From contig NZ_FQYT01000005.1 of the NCBI RefSeq assembly GCF_900141895.1, positions 1 through 64,000 of the forward strand: a stretch of DNA of 64,000 bases, read 5' to 3'. Source of the DNA: Parasporobacterium paucivorans DSM 15970. GTDB taxonomy: Bacteria > Bacillota > Clostridia > Lachnospirales > Lachnospiraceae. The number at the start of each line of letters is the position of its first letter. Positions within the stretch are counted from its first letter, which is position 1. The notes below the pieces were generated by a model. It was not told the DNA's origin. It ran no database searches and saw nothing but the letters and a program-made list of their open reading frames with translations. Positions 56,537-64,000 of this stretch are shown here, piece after piece. Made by a program: the position numbers and the translations under genes.

Positions 56537-57745
56537 ATGAATAATTATGAAGAGAATAAATTTAATTATGTTAAAGAGACCATAGTTGATAAGAAAAAGC
56601 GAAAGAAGCAGAAAATGAAGAAGGCTTTGCTCGTAATTATGGCTCTTATTATTTTGGGTTCGGGAACCGTTCTGGCGATAGGCCAATTTTTTTGGGACAG
56701 GCCGATTGACGAGTCGACCTTATCCGAAAACGAAACCGGGGAGCCTTTAAAGGTGATTCTGGACGGAAGCCAGGGAAAAAACCTTGGAACTGACCAATAT
56801 GCGAAGTTGAAAGAGATAGGGGAAGAATCCGGAAGCTACATGGTGACAGTCCGCGCCGTCGTCAGTGATGAGGACTGGATTGATTCCTACATGGAAGGGG
56901 AAGGGGTTACTTCAGGGATTATTGTCAGCATTGGGAAAGAAATCAGAATCCTTACGGATTATGATACCATACAGCATGCAGACACGATTGTGGTCAAGTT
57001 TCAGAATGGCGATGTTGTCCGGGCCAGAATTCTGGGTAATGACACAAATTCTGGAATATCCTTTCTGACATTGGATTCAGACGAGCTTAAAAGTGACACT
57101 AGAAAGCGGATGACAGAGGCGCCCATTGGAGAAGCAACTGCTTCAGAACCCGGAACACCGGCAATCATTGTAGGCAATCCTTGCGGTGAGAACGTCTATA
57201 TGACTCTCTGTCTGCTGACATCTACGAGCGGCAGCGTTCACACGACGGATGACTCGTACGGAGTCCTTCTGACGGATGCAGCTGCTGTCGGCCGGGAAAA
57301 CGGGTTTATCATCAACGCGGAGGGCAGAGTAATAGGGATGATTTCGCCAGTGGCTAAGAAGCAGGATCCGGGAGGGGTGCTCGCCGGCCTGTATATTTCG
57401 GATATACGGGAAATAATGGATCACCTCGCCGAACAGGAAGAGATGGTCTTTCTCGGTGTGAATGGCCAGGAGATAACGGATGAAATCCGGAATCTGGCCA
57501 GCAGAGAAATGCCTCAAGGCATATATGTAAAATCCACCGGGATTAATTCACCGGCATTTGAAGTCGGAATCGCCGGGGGGGACATCATTGTCAGAATGGA
57601 TGGCAAGTCTGTATCTACCTTCCAAAACTATGAAGACATACTGGGAGAAAAACGTCCCGGTGATGAAATAGAAGTGGCCATAATGCGAAAAGTCCGGGAT
57701 GGATATGAAGAATACAGATATACAGTAATATTAGGCAAACGATAA
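56537..57745 (+). CDS. membrane-anchored HtrA-like protein with PDZ, catalytic triad lost
   Basis: A 402-residue protein of HtrA/DegP layout: basic N-terminus, one transmembrane helix (about 29-50), trypsin-like domain (about 95-290) and a C-terminal PDZ domain (about 305-400; GIYVKSTGINSPAFEVGI, GDIIVRMDGKSV). The triad positions are not conserved. LTDYDTI puts D143 where LTNYHV has His, SGISFL puts G173 at the Asp, and GRENGF puts E254 at the Ser of GNSGGP. A protease role is therefore unlikely; a chaperone, sensor or binding role is inferred. It heads an operon with yhaM and rlmCD. Confidence 0.85.
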   Translation: MNNYEENKFNYVKETIVDKKKRKKQKMKKALLVIMALIILGSGTVLAIGQFFWDRPIDESTLSENETGEPLKVILDGSQGKNLGTDQYAKLKEIGEESGSYMVTVRAVVSDEDWIDSYMEGEGVTSGIIVSIGKEIRILTDYDTIQHADTIVVKFQNGDVVRARILGNDTNSGISFLTLDSDELKSDTRKRMTEAPIGEATASEPGTPAIIVGNPCGENVYMTLCLLTSTSGSVHTTDDSYGVLLTDAAAVGRENGFIINAEGRVIGMISPVAKKQDPGGVLAGLYISDIREIMDHLAEQEEMVFLGVNGQEITDEIRNLASREMPQGIYVKSTGINSPAFEVGIAGGDIIVRMDGKSVSTFQNYEDILGEKRPGDEIEVAIMRKVRDGYEEYRYTVILGKR

Positions 57746-57769
57746 GATTATCAGAAAGAGGACTTTATA

Positions 57770-58720
57770 ATGAAATATATTGGAGAATTCAGGGACGGAG
57801 ACAGGGTACAGGGTATATATTTGTGCAAATCGAAGCTCAGTGCCACAAACAAAAATGGGGGTCAGTATGAATCTATCATACTGCAGGATAAGACAGGTAC
57901 AATCGACGCCAAAATCTGGGCGCCGGATTCACCCGGAATCAAGGAATATGAAGCGATGGAATTTATCCATATAAAGGGAGACGTAAAGAAATTTAACGGA
58001 ATCCTGCAGCTCAGCGTTACTCACGTGGACCGGGCAAGTGAAGGAGAATATGTGGAGGACGACTACCTGCCTACAACCAGCAGGGACATCGAAGAGATGT
58101 ACATGGAACTCACCGGGTACATCACCAGCGTCAAAAACCCCCATTTAAGCAGCCTCCTTGGAAAGTTCTTCATGGAAAGCGATCCATTTATAAAAATATT
58201 CAAAAAGCATTCTGCAGCCAAAAGCGTACACCATGGCTTTATGGGAGGGCTTCTGGAACATACCCTTTCCGTCACGAAGCTGTGCAGCTGCTATTGTGAA
58301 CAGTACCCTCTGCTCAACAGGGACCTGCTCATAACGGCCGCTATACTTCATGATATCGGAAAGACAAAGGAACTTTCTTCCTTCCCGTTCAATGATTACA
58401 CCGATGAAGGACAGCTGCTTGGCCATATCGTTATCGGTGTGGAGCTTATCGGAAGGGTGACAAGAGGAATAGAGGGATTTCCGGGCAAGCTGGAAAATGA
58501 ACTGAAGCACTGCATACTTTCCCATCATGGGGAATTTGAATACGGCTCCCCCAAAAAACCAGCCATCATTGAAGCCATAGCCCTGAATTTTGCAGACAAT
58601 ACGGATGCAAAGCTCCAGACGATGGCAGAGATTCTGAACTCTCCTGCCTCCGAAGGCTCCGACGACTGGCTGGGATACAACCGCTGGCTTGAATCCAACA
58701 TCAGGAGAACGGGAAAATAA
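57770..58720 (+). CDS. yhaM: 3'-5' exoribonuclease YhaM
   Basis: A 316-residue protein. An N-terminal OB-fold (about 15-90; GQYESIILQDKTGTIDAKIW) precedes an HD phosphohydrolase domain (about 150-285) with the metal motif AAILHDIGKTKEL and HHGFMGGLLEHT. This is the YhaM/CbfA arrangement for exonucleolytic RNA decay. It is 24 bases after the HtrA-like gene and 2 bases before rlmCD. Confidence 0.94.
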   Translation: MKYIGEFRDGDRVQGIYLCKSKLSATNKNGGQYESIILQDKTGTIDAKIWAPDSPGIKEYEAMEFIHIKGDVKKFNGILQLSVTHVDRASEGEYVEDDYLPTTSRDIEEMYMELTGYITSVKNPHLSSLLGKFFMESDPFIKIFKKHSAAKSVHHGFMGGLLEHTLSVTKLCSCYCEQYPLLNRDLLITAAILHDIGKTKELSSFPFNDYTDEGQLLGHIVIGVELIGRVTRGIEGFPGKLENELKHCILSHHGEFEYGSPKKPAIIEAIALNFADNTDAKLQTMAEILNSPASEGSDDWLGYNRWLESNIRRTGK

Positions 58721-58722
58721 TC

Positions 58723-60102
58723 ATGTACAAAAAAAATGAAATAATTGAACTGACAATAGAGGATATGGGGGTAGAGGGCGAAGGAATCGGAAAACTGGAC
58801 GGATATACTTTCTTTGTCAAAGGAGCCCTGGACGGTGACCGGATTGAGGCAAAAGTCTTAAAAGCCAATAAAAACTACGGCTTCGCCAGAGTGGAAAGAA
58901 TCCTGACACCCTCCCCCTACCGTGTGGAGGCGCAGTGCGATGTTTCGGAACAGTGCGGAGGCTGCCAGCTGCAGTCTCTTTCTTATGAAAGGCAGCTGCA
59001 ATACAAGCAAAATCTTGTGGACAATAACTTAAGGCGTCTGGGAGGGCTGTCCGGATACACGCTTCATCCTATTATCGGGATGGAAAATCCTTTTCGGTAC
59101 CGCAACAAGACCCAGTTCCCCGTGGGACAAAACAGCCGGGGAGAAATTGTGACCGGATTTTATGCGGGCAGGACCCATTCCATTATCGATACGGCCGATT
59201 GTGCCATAGCCCCCCGAATCAATGCCAAAATCATACAGATTATCAAGGACTTCATGAGGGATAATGGAATAGGTGCCTACGATGAAATATCCCACGGAGG
59301 CCTGGTCCGGCATATCTTAATCCGAAACGCGTTTTCGACCGGTGAAATCATGGTGTGCCTCGTGATAAACGGCTCGTCCCTTCCCTTCAGCGAGGATTTG
59401 ATTGGGAGGCTGGAGAAAGTGGAGGGGATGGCGGGAATCTCCCTGAGCATAAACCGTGATAAGACGAATGTCATCATGGGCAGCAGGATAATCCACCTGT
59501 ATGGAAAAGAAACCATTACGGATTACATAGGAGACCTGCGTTTCGAGATATCGCCCTTATCCTTTTACCAGGTCAACCCGGTCCAGACCCTGGAAATATA
59601 CAAAAAAGCCCTTGAATATGCGGGACTGACCGGCAGAGAGACGGTATGGGACCTCTACTGCGGAATTGGAACCATATCCCTTTTTCTGGCGGGAAAGGCC
59701 GCAAAGGTATACGGAGTCGAAATCATACCGCAGGCAATTGAAGATGCCAAAAAAAATGCGTCAGCAAATCAGATAGAAAATGTGGAGTTCATCCTGGGAA
59801 AATCCGAGGAAGTATTTCCTCAGATGTGTAAAGAAGAAGGTAGAATTCCGGATGTGGTGGTAGTGGATCCTCCCCGGAAGGGCTGCGACGAGAAGCTTCT
59901 GAAAGCAATCGTGGAAGTTGGCCCGTCCAGGATGGTGTATGTCAGCTGCAATCCAGCCACCCTGGCAAGGGATCTTAAATATATGACAGCCCAGGGATAT
60001 GAAGTACGGGAAGTACAGCCCGTAGACAATTTCCCGGGGACGGTGCACGTTGAGTCAGTTGTTCTGCTGTCCAGGACCGAAGGGACGACGAGAGCAGATT
60101 AG
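58723..60102 (+). CDS. 23S rRNA uracil-C5-methyltransferase (RlmCD/RlmD family)
   Basis: A 459-residue methyltransferase. A TRAM domain (about 5-60), the iron-sulfur cysteines in CDVSEQCGGC with a fourth Cys near 162 (DTADCAI), the SAM motif VWDLYCGIGTISLFLAG and the nucleophilic Cys in VYVSCNPATLARDL make this a complete m5U methyltransferase. In Gram-positives one such enzyme (RlmCD) can modify U747 and U1939. The third gene of the operon, it is followed by a terminator. Confidence 0.94.
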   Translation: MYKKNEIIELTIEDMGVEGEGIGKLDGYTFFVKGALDGDRIEAKVLKANKNYGFARVERILTPSPYRVEAQCDVSEQCGGCQLQSLSYERQLQYKQNLVDNNLRRLGGLSGYTLHPIIGMENPFRYRNKTQFPVGQNSRGEIVTGFYAGRTHSIIDTADCAIAPRINAKIIQIIKDFMRDNGIGAYDEISHGGLVRHILIRNAFSTGEIMVCLVINGSSLPFSEDLIGRLEKVEGMAGISLSINRDKTNVIMGSRIIHLYGKETITDYIGDLRFEISPLSFYQVNPVQTLEIYKKALEYAGLTGRETVWDLYCGIGTISLFLAGKAAKVYGVEIIPQAIEDAKKNASANQIENVEFILGKSEEVFPQMCKEEGRIPDVVVVDPPRKGCDEKLLKAIVEVGPSRMVYVSCNPATLARDLKYMTAQGYEVREVQPVDNFPGTVHVESVVLLSRTEGTTRAD

Positions 60103-60137
60103 AACTGACCAAGCGACAGCTGTCCACTCGACCTTAG

Positions 60138-60179
60138 CCCTCGATATATGTTCATGGGAAAATATCGAGGGTATTTTTT
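60138..60179 (+). terminator. terminator after the methyltransferase gene
   Basis: A perfect 10-bp stem (60138-60147 with 60162-60171), a 14-nt loop and TATTTTTT. Confidence 0.85.
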
Positions 60180-60295
60180 GGAGTAAAATAAGATACTGTT
60201 CAAGAGAGGATTTCATTTCATGGTGCGTGTCCTGAAATGATAGCAGTAGGAGATTTGCTGCCATTTGCTTACATTGTACCAATGGAGGAAAATAA

Positions 60296-60811
60296 ATGAG
60301 TTGTTTATATATCATTACTGGCCCAGCAGGTGTAGGTAAATCAACGATTTCTAAAGCTTTAGCAGAAAAAATGGAAAAATCAGCACTAATTGAAGGAGAC
60401 GATATATACCACTTGGTATGTGGAGGATATGTAAAACCGTGGCTTGAGGGCAATCATTTAGAAGTATTTTGGGAAAATTGTGTAGATTTAATTATGAATT
60501 TTTTAAATAGAGGATATGATGTGGTATTTAATTATATCTGTACGCCTTTAGACATAGAATACATAAAAAACAAAGTTAAAGATACAAAGATAAAGTTGTG
60601 TATTATGATAACTAATGAAGAAACTTTAATAAAACGTGATAAGATGCGTCCCTTGGACTATCAGATGGGCGAACGCTCTATTATATTATTAAATGAGTTT
60701 ATAATGCAGGATTATAATGAAAAATATTATCTTGATACAACTTTATTGAATGTGGAAGAAACAGTTGATAAAATAATAAAAAATGATAGCTTTTTATTAT
60801 GGTCATCATAA
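60296..60811 (+). CDS. P-loop kinase-like NTPase
   Basis: A 171-residue single-domain NTPase with Walker A GPAGVGKST at residues 9-17 and a core like small-molecule kinases (shikimate/gluconate kinase, AAA_33). The GDDIYHL acidic motif follows, where kinases bind substrate, and a lid-like region contains KRDKMRP. It is AT-rich compared with the preceding housekeeping genes, opens the accessory tail and has GGAGG before ATG. The substrate is unknown; chloramphenicol or nucleotide phosphorylation are possibilities. Confidence 0.8.
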   Translation: MSCLYIITGPAGVGKSTISKALAEKMEKSALIEGDDIYHLVCGGYVKPWLEGNHLEVFWENCVDLIMNFLNRGYDVVFNYICTPLDIEYIKNKVKDTKIKLCIMITNEETLIKRDKMRPLDYQMGERSIILLNEFIMQDYNEKYYLDTTLLNVEETVDKIIKNDSFLLWSS

Positions 60812-60948
60812 TTTTAATTTATAGTTAAGACGAATTAGATTATTGCGACTAAAGTATTATTTATAATCAAACATATAAATTAGAATTTGTAAGAGCGAGC
60901 TGAAATATATGAGGTTCAGGCCTTCAGAGCAGGGCTTCAGGACTGAGG

Positions 60949-61074
60949 ATGGAATTCAACGATAGTTATGGTCACGCCGCCGGTGATGGATCAAGTCACT
61001 TTGATCCAGCGCTTGTTGATATTTTTATCCAGAATCAGGAGGAGATTGAGTCTCTATATGAATCAATAAAATAA
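60949..61074 (+). pseudogene. GGDEF fragment fused to HD-GYP-like tail
   Basis: A 41-codon frame. Residues 2-13 (EFNDSYGHAAGD) are a piece of a GGDEF diguanylate cyclase domain. From residue 14 it switches to SSHFDPALVDIFIQNQEEI, which resembles the end of HD-GYP phosphodiesterases (HFDP-LVD-F). The switch comes right at the end of a 38-bp repeat shared with 61722-61759, so it is read as a deletion joint between c-di-GMP genes. Confidence 0.65.
60951..60988 (+). repeat. 38-bp direct repeat, copy 1
   Basis: Identical to 61722-61759; encodes the FNDSYGHAAGD part of a GGDEF domain in both copies, then the sequences diverge. Confidence 0.85.
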
Positions 61075-61250
61075 ACTTATTATGTGAATTTTCATCGTCA
61101 ATTCTCCGTGGGGATAAAGGAGACGTTCGTATGGCAGAGTTGAAGACCAAATGGCACGATGCAGATATGTTTTTGTAGAAAAGTATCAGGATTGCAACAA
61201 ATCGAATAAGTAAAGATTATTTGGCGAAAAACGAAAGGATGTGACACAAT

Positions 61251-61601
61251 ATGGCAAATGAACGCGTATTCAATATGGCGTTTTCGAGGGTCTATCCGTT
61301 GCTCATCCAAAAGGTGGAACGCAAAGGGCGCACCCAGTCCGAGGTTGATGCTGTGATTTGCTGGCTGACGGGTTATGATCACTCTGGCTTACAAGCACAA
61401 ATTGCGAAAAATATTGATTATAAAACTTTCTTTGACGAAGCCCCGCAGATGAATGCAAACGCTGCAAAAATTACAGGCGTAATTTGTGGACACCGCGTCG
61501 AGGAAATCAAAGACCCGCTCATGCAGCATATCAGACGGCTTGACAAACTAGTGGACGAATTGGCAAAAGGAAAGCCACTTGATAAGGTTTTGAGGAGTTA
61601 A
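61251..61601 (+). CDS. DUF2200 domain protein
   Basis: A 116-residue protein matching the DUF2200 family (MANERVFNMAFSRVYPLLI; RKGRTQSEVDAVICWLTGY). Members are small soluble proteins of unknown function found in many bacteria and often in accessory regions. It starts at ATG 61251 behind AAAGGATGTG and lies between the two GGDEF repeat copies. The first 40 residues are most conserved. Confidence 0.88.
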   Translation: MANERVFNMAFSRVYPLLIQKVERKGRTQSEVDAVICWLTGYDHSGLQAQIAKNIDYKTFFDEAPQMNANAAKITGVICGHRVEEIKDPLMQHIRRLDKLVDELAKGKPLDKVLRS

Positions 61602-61686
61602 AGGTACATTCCCTTGAAATTGGTTCCCTCAGTTGTTTACATGACCGTTTAAAGGGGTAAATTGTGAAATGGATTGGGTGGTCAGG

Positions 61687-61827
61687 ATGTTTGTTAAAAA
61701 GAGTCAGGCACAGTACTTCAAGGAATTCAACGATAGTTATGGTCACGCCGCCGGTGATGAATGCCTAAACTATTTTGGGAAGTTACTGACAAGTTTTGCA
61801 CAGAACTTTCGGTTGTCCTCTTTGTAA
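61687..61827 (+). pseudogene. truncated GGDEF domain fragment
   Basis: A 46-codon frame from ATG 61687 with QYFKEFNDSYGHAAGDECL, the segment that leads into the GGDEF active site, then unrelated sequence to a stop at 61825. The signature GGDEF itself is absent, so it is non-functional as a cyclase. Confidence 0.7.
61722..61759 (+). repeat. 38-bp direct repeat, copy 2
   Basis: Identical to 60951-60988 with different flanks on both sides. The 770-bp spacing holds the HD-GYP-like tail and the DUF2200 gene. Confidence 0.85.
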
Positions 61828-61968
61828 ATCAAGGAAATATTCCAGTATTCATAGCTACGGTAGTTGTCGGCCGTATTCGGGTCAGCTTTTCATGAATTTG
61901 TTCTTTATAACATTCCATCAGTAACTTAATGGCGATATACGCAGGATACAGGAATAAGAGGAGGAAAA

Positions 61969-62457
61969 ATGCATAAAAAGCTAAGTCTGATTTTAACCTT
62001 AATAGTAATTAGTATTATGGCAATGACTGCTTGTTCAAATTCTCAAGAAGGCCAGGTAAACGAAAAATTTCAAGAATATTATAATGCTAGAGTTCAATAT
62101 ATAGGTGATAACTCTAAGGTGATTGCATTGCTTGACATTATTGGTGTTGGTGAAATGGGGGAATATACAATAGCGATGAAAACGGATAAAGAGCCTTATG
62201 GATTGACGGTGGATTATTCAAAATTGAAAAATGCAAGAGATGAAACAAAATTCGAAAATATGGATAGAATAGATTATGCTTACTTTGCATTGGCCTTGAT
62301 TGAAAATCTTAATGAGGTTGATGTTATTTACAATGGCTATAAGTACCACTTGACAATAGAACAAGCAAATGAGCTGGTTAAAGGGAATATCAAAAATTAT
62401 GGAGGTTCAAGCGAAAAAGTGAAAGAATTTAATGGAATATTAAACTCTGCAGACTGA
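61969..62457 (+). CDS. DUF4825-type lipoprotein
   Basis: A 162-residue lipoprotein. The signal peptide ends in lipobox MTAC (Cys at residue 22), so it is anchored outside the membrane. The mature part has YIGDNSKVIALLDIIG and KEPYGLTVDYS, which match the DUF4825 family of unknown function. The start is ATG 61969 behind AGGAGG. It is AT-rich and stands alone. Confidence 0.8.
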   Translation: MHKKLSLILTLIVISIMAMTACSNSQEGQVNEKFQEYYNARVQYIGDNSKVIALLDIIGVGEMGEYTIAMKTDKEPYGLTVDYSKLKNARDETKFENMDRIDYAYFALALIENLNEVDVIYNGYKYHLTIEQANELVKGNIKNYGGSSEKVKEFNGILNSAD

Positions 62458-62607
62458 TATTAAACCAGAGATGGACATAGCATGATTTAGGGATGAGGGA
62501 GCGTTTTACGAGCATAATGTGGGGGTAAACTTGTCCATGAGTGGGGTGTATTTCAAATATCTTTTGCTAAGTAAAACGGTTGTTATGACGCACGTGGAGA
62601 CGGTAGT

Positions 62608-63222
62608 ATGGAAGTCGAGAAAAGTCAAATAATAGAGACAAATACATTTGGAGAAAACGCCATGGACCATAAAGGTACAAAAAATATTGAAACGGAGAGG
62701 CTTATCCTTCGTCCGTTTATCAAAGAGGATGCAGACTTGGCATATAAAAACTGGACTTCGGATGATGCTGTTACCAAGTTCCTGCGCTGGCCGGCTCACA
62801 AGGACATTTCTGTAACAAAACGAGTACTGGATGACTGGATTTACGGATATGAAAGTCTGGATTTCTATCAGTGGGCTATCGTACTGAAGAGCATCGGAGA
62901 ACCTATCGGTACAATCAGCGTAGTTGATAAAAACGAAAGGCTTGACATAGTACATATTGGATATTGCATTGGCAGCAAATGGTGGCAACAGGGAATTACA
63001 AGCGAGGCTTTTGGGACGGTAATTCCGTTCTTCTTTGATGAGATTAAAGTTAATCGCATAGAATCGCAGCATGATCCGGACAATCCCGCCTCAGGAAGAG
63101 TCATGAAAAAGTGTGGTCTGAAATACGAAGGAACAATGCGACAGGCGGACTTCAACAATCATGGTATTGTTGATGCCTGCATGCACAGTTTGCTCAGAGA
63201 TGAGTACATAAGCAGATTTTAA
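62608..63222 (+). CDS. GNAT family N-acetyltransferase (RimJ/RimL type)
   Basis: A 204-residue acetyltransferase. The N-terminal ETERLILRPF and the acetyl-CoA site GYCIGSKWWQQGITSEAFG are typical of the RimJ/RimL group, which acetylates protein N-termini or small molecules. ATG 62608 (GGAGA upstream) is used; ATG 62662 (also behind GGAGA) would give MDHKGTKNIETERL, closer to family starts. Confidence 0.88.
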   Translation: MEVEKSQIIETNTFGENAMDHKGTKNIETERLILRPFIKEDADLAYKNWTSDDAVTKFLRWPAHKDISVTKRVLDDWIYGYESLDFYQWAIVLKSIGEPIGTISVVDKNERLDIVHIGYCIGSKWWQQGITSEAFGTVIPFFFDEIKVNRIESQHDPDNPASGRVMKKCGLKYEGTMRQADFNNHGIVDACMHSLLRDEYISRF

Positions 63223-63318
63223 TATCGTTTTGCGAATATCTCTTGACCTGGAGTTAACTGCAGGGTATAGGCTGGAATAGAAAAGAGTATTAATGAAATG
63301 AGTCAGGGAGGTGAAAAT

Positions 63319-63702
63319 ATGATGACCATCGCTGAAGTAGCAAAAAAATATGGGTTGACGGCTGATACCCTGCGGTATTATGAACGTATAGGATTACTTC
63401 CGAATGTGCGCCGTACGTCAGGTGGAATAAGGGATTATTCTGAAGAGGATTGTCGCTGGGTCGAATATATAAAATGCATGCGTGCTGCCGGAATTTCAGT
63501 CGAAGCACTGATTGAATACGTCAGGATGTTTCATGAGGGAGCGAAAACGATTCAGGAACGGAAAAAACTGCTCCTTGAGCAGCGGGAGCAGATCGTGGCA
63601 CGTATCAATGAGATGAATGACGTATTGGCCAAGCTTGACTGGAAACTGGATGGATATGAGGAACGAATGCTTAAATTTGAAGAAGAGCATTTCGGAAAAT
63701 AG
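63319..63702 (+). CDS. MerR family transcriptional regulator
   Basis: A 128-residue regulator from ATG 63319 (GGGAGG 7 nt upstream). The N-terminal winged helix (about 1-70; MTIAEVAKKYGLTADTLRYYERIGLLP) is followed by a dimerising coiled coil (about 80-128). The C-terminal effector part is short and without Cys, so it is not the metal-sensing type; it is closer to the NmlR/AdhR-like or similar groups. Its target is not evident. Confidence 0.9.
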   Translation: MMTIAEVAKKYGLTADTLRYYERIGLLPNVRRTSGGIRDYSEEDCRWVEYIKCMRAAGISVEALIEYVRMFHEGAKTIQERKKLLLEQREQIVARINEMNDVLAKLDWKLDGYEERMLKFEEEHFGK

Positions 63703-63763
63703 CAAGCTTGCACATCTCTGTCCTGCAAATTATTGAATCCCAGACGAAGGTAAAAAAATCCTA

Positions 63764-63792
63764 TTGACAATAAATGAACGGTCGTTTATTAT
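63764..63792 (+). promoter_or_regulatory. tetR promoter with embedded operator
   Basis: TTGACA (63764-63769), a 17-nt spacer and TATTAT (63787-63792). An imperfect palindrome AATAAATGAACGGTCGTTTATT (63769-63790) fills the spacer; AATGAACGGTCGTTT-type dyads are common TetR-family sites. This strongly suggests self-repression. Confidence 0.8.
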
Positions 63793-63815
63793 TGAAAATG
63801 TATAGAGGTGGTGAA

Positions 63816-64000
63816 ATGAGAAAAAAAGATGATGAAAAAGAGAAAAGCATAAAAGAGGCTGTCATTAAGCTCATACTTCAGGAAGGATTTCATGGTACTT
63901 CAATCTCAAAAATCGCAAAAGTGGCTGGGGTTTCTCCGGCAACGGTTTATATCTATTTTGAAAACAAAGAGGTCATGCTTCAGGATATTTACAGCGAGTA
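63816..64000 (+). CDS. TetR family regulator, N-terminal part (runs off the window)
   Basis: Sixty-one residues are visible from ATG 63816 behind GAGGTGG. The winged DNA-binding part is complete: IKEAVIKLILQEGFHGTSISKIAKVAGVSPATVYIYFENK is the TetR helix-turn-helix (only partly quoted by motif GVSPATVYIYF). The ligand domain lies beyond the window end. An operator-like dyad in its own promoter suggests autoregulation; the target genes are probably downstream. Confidence 0.92.
   Translation, partial: MRKKDDEKEKSIKEAVIKLILQEGFHGTSISKIAKVAGVSPATVYIYFENKEVMLQDIYSE

Larger units (their letters stand above)
60812..61250. other. decayed intergenic region with GGDEF debris
   Basis: Apart from the chimeric fragment at 60949-61074, this stretch has only a 15-codon frame at about 61131-61178 (MAELKTKWHDADMFL) behind AAGGAGA, too short to call, and AT-rich sequence. 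Confidence 0.5.
61602..61968. other. intergenic region with second GGDEF fragment
   Basis: Contains the 46-codon GGDEF remnant and, on the minus strand, a short open frame of about 37 residues ending near 61831 (PAYIAIKLLMECYKEQIHEK within it) with no start or ribosome site. Nothing else was recognised. Confidence 0.5.

Noticed and set aside
61831-61968. Minus-strand frame of about 37-45 residues
   Set aside because: It has no start or ribosome site and no match that I recognise; it overlaps the leader of the lipoprotein gene.

Overview
This is a chromosomal window from a low-to-medium GC Firmicute of the class Clostridia, most like the Lachnospiraceae. The evidence is the condensed spoVG-pth-mfd-hup-rqcP-divIC-tilS-hpt-ftsH gene order, a nine-gene V-type ATPase operon of the ntp type, MecA, MutS2, DnaD/DnaC-like replication loaders, YhaM, AGGAGG ribosome sites with frequent TTG and GTG starts, and tRNA genes that do not encode CCA. 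The species was not identified.

Layout. 1-1074: the 3' end of a 23S rRNA gene followed, with no visible 5S gene, by eight tRNA genes (Asn, Glu, Thr, CAT, Asp, Val, Leu, Arg). 1054-2538: a 1.5 kb insert bounded by two copies of a 22-bp piece of the tRNA-Arg 3' end, carrying a secreted protein and a small membrane zinc-ribbon protein. 2596-8870: a DUF1858 redox protein, mecA, a family-18 glycosidase, and a tsaC/sua5 - LMW-phosphatase-like - rpiB - dCMP deaminase run. 8966-17784: the complete V-ATPase operon, whose c-ring subunit carries the Na+-site residues. 17821-23321: a large surface protein of unknown function, exonuclease III and a polar amino acid ABC transporter. 23323-32109: an M29 aminopeptidase, asnS, a prs-dnaC-dnaD operon, murC and an amidohydrolase. 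32355-41859: the conserved spoVG to ftsH block for translation quality control, repair, division and tRNA modification. 41897-45656: a LysR regulator divergent from a phloretin/DAPG hydrolase-like gene, then tRNA-Phe and a radical SAM protein. 45673-51901: nth, a DnaQ-like exonuclease, a 35-residue membrane microprotein, a VanW protein, a PurM-like protein, an Lrp-type regulator, an aminotransferase and trmL. 51906-60102: a mutS2 - response regulator - histidine kinase operon divergent from an HtrA-like - yhaM - rlmCD operon. 60103-64000: an accessory tail with a P-loop kinase-like gene, GGDEF/HD-GYP debris, DUF2200, a DUF4825-type lipoprotein, a GNAT, a MerR and the start of a TetR gene.

Most of the window is housekeeping. 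The main oddities are two likely pseudoenzymes in otherwise conserved places (a low-molecular-weight phosphatase fold and an HtrA fold, each lacking all its catalytic residues), the small tRNA-Arg island with no recombinase, and the duplicated GGDEF fragment fused to an HD-GYP-like tail. No CRISPR array, complete transposase or phage module was seen. All calls come from reading the sequence; no database search was possible.
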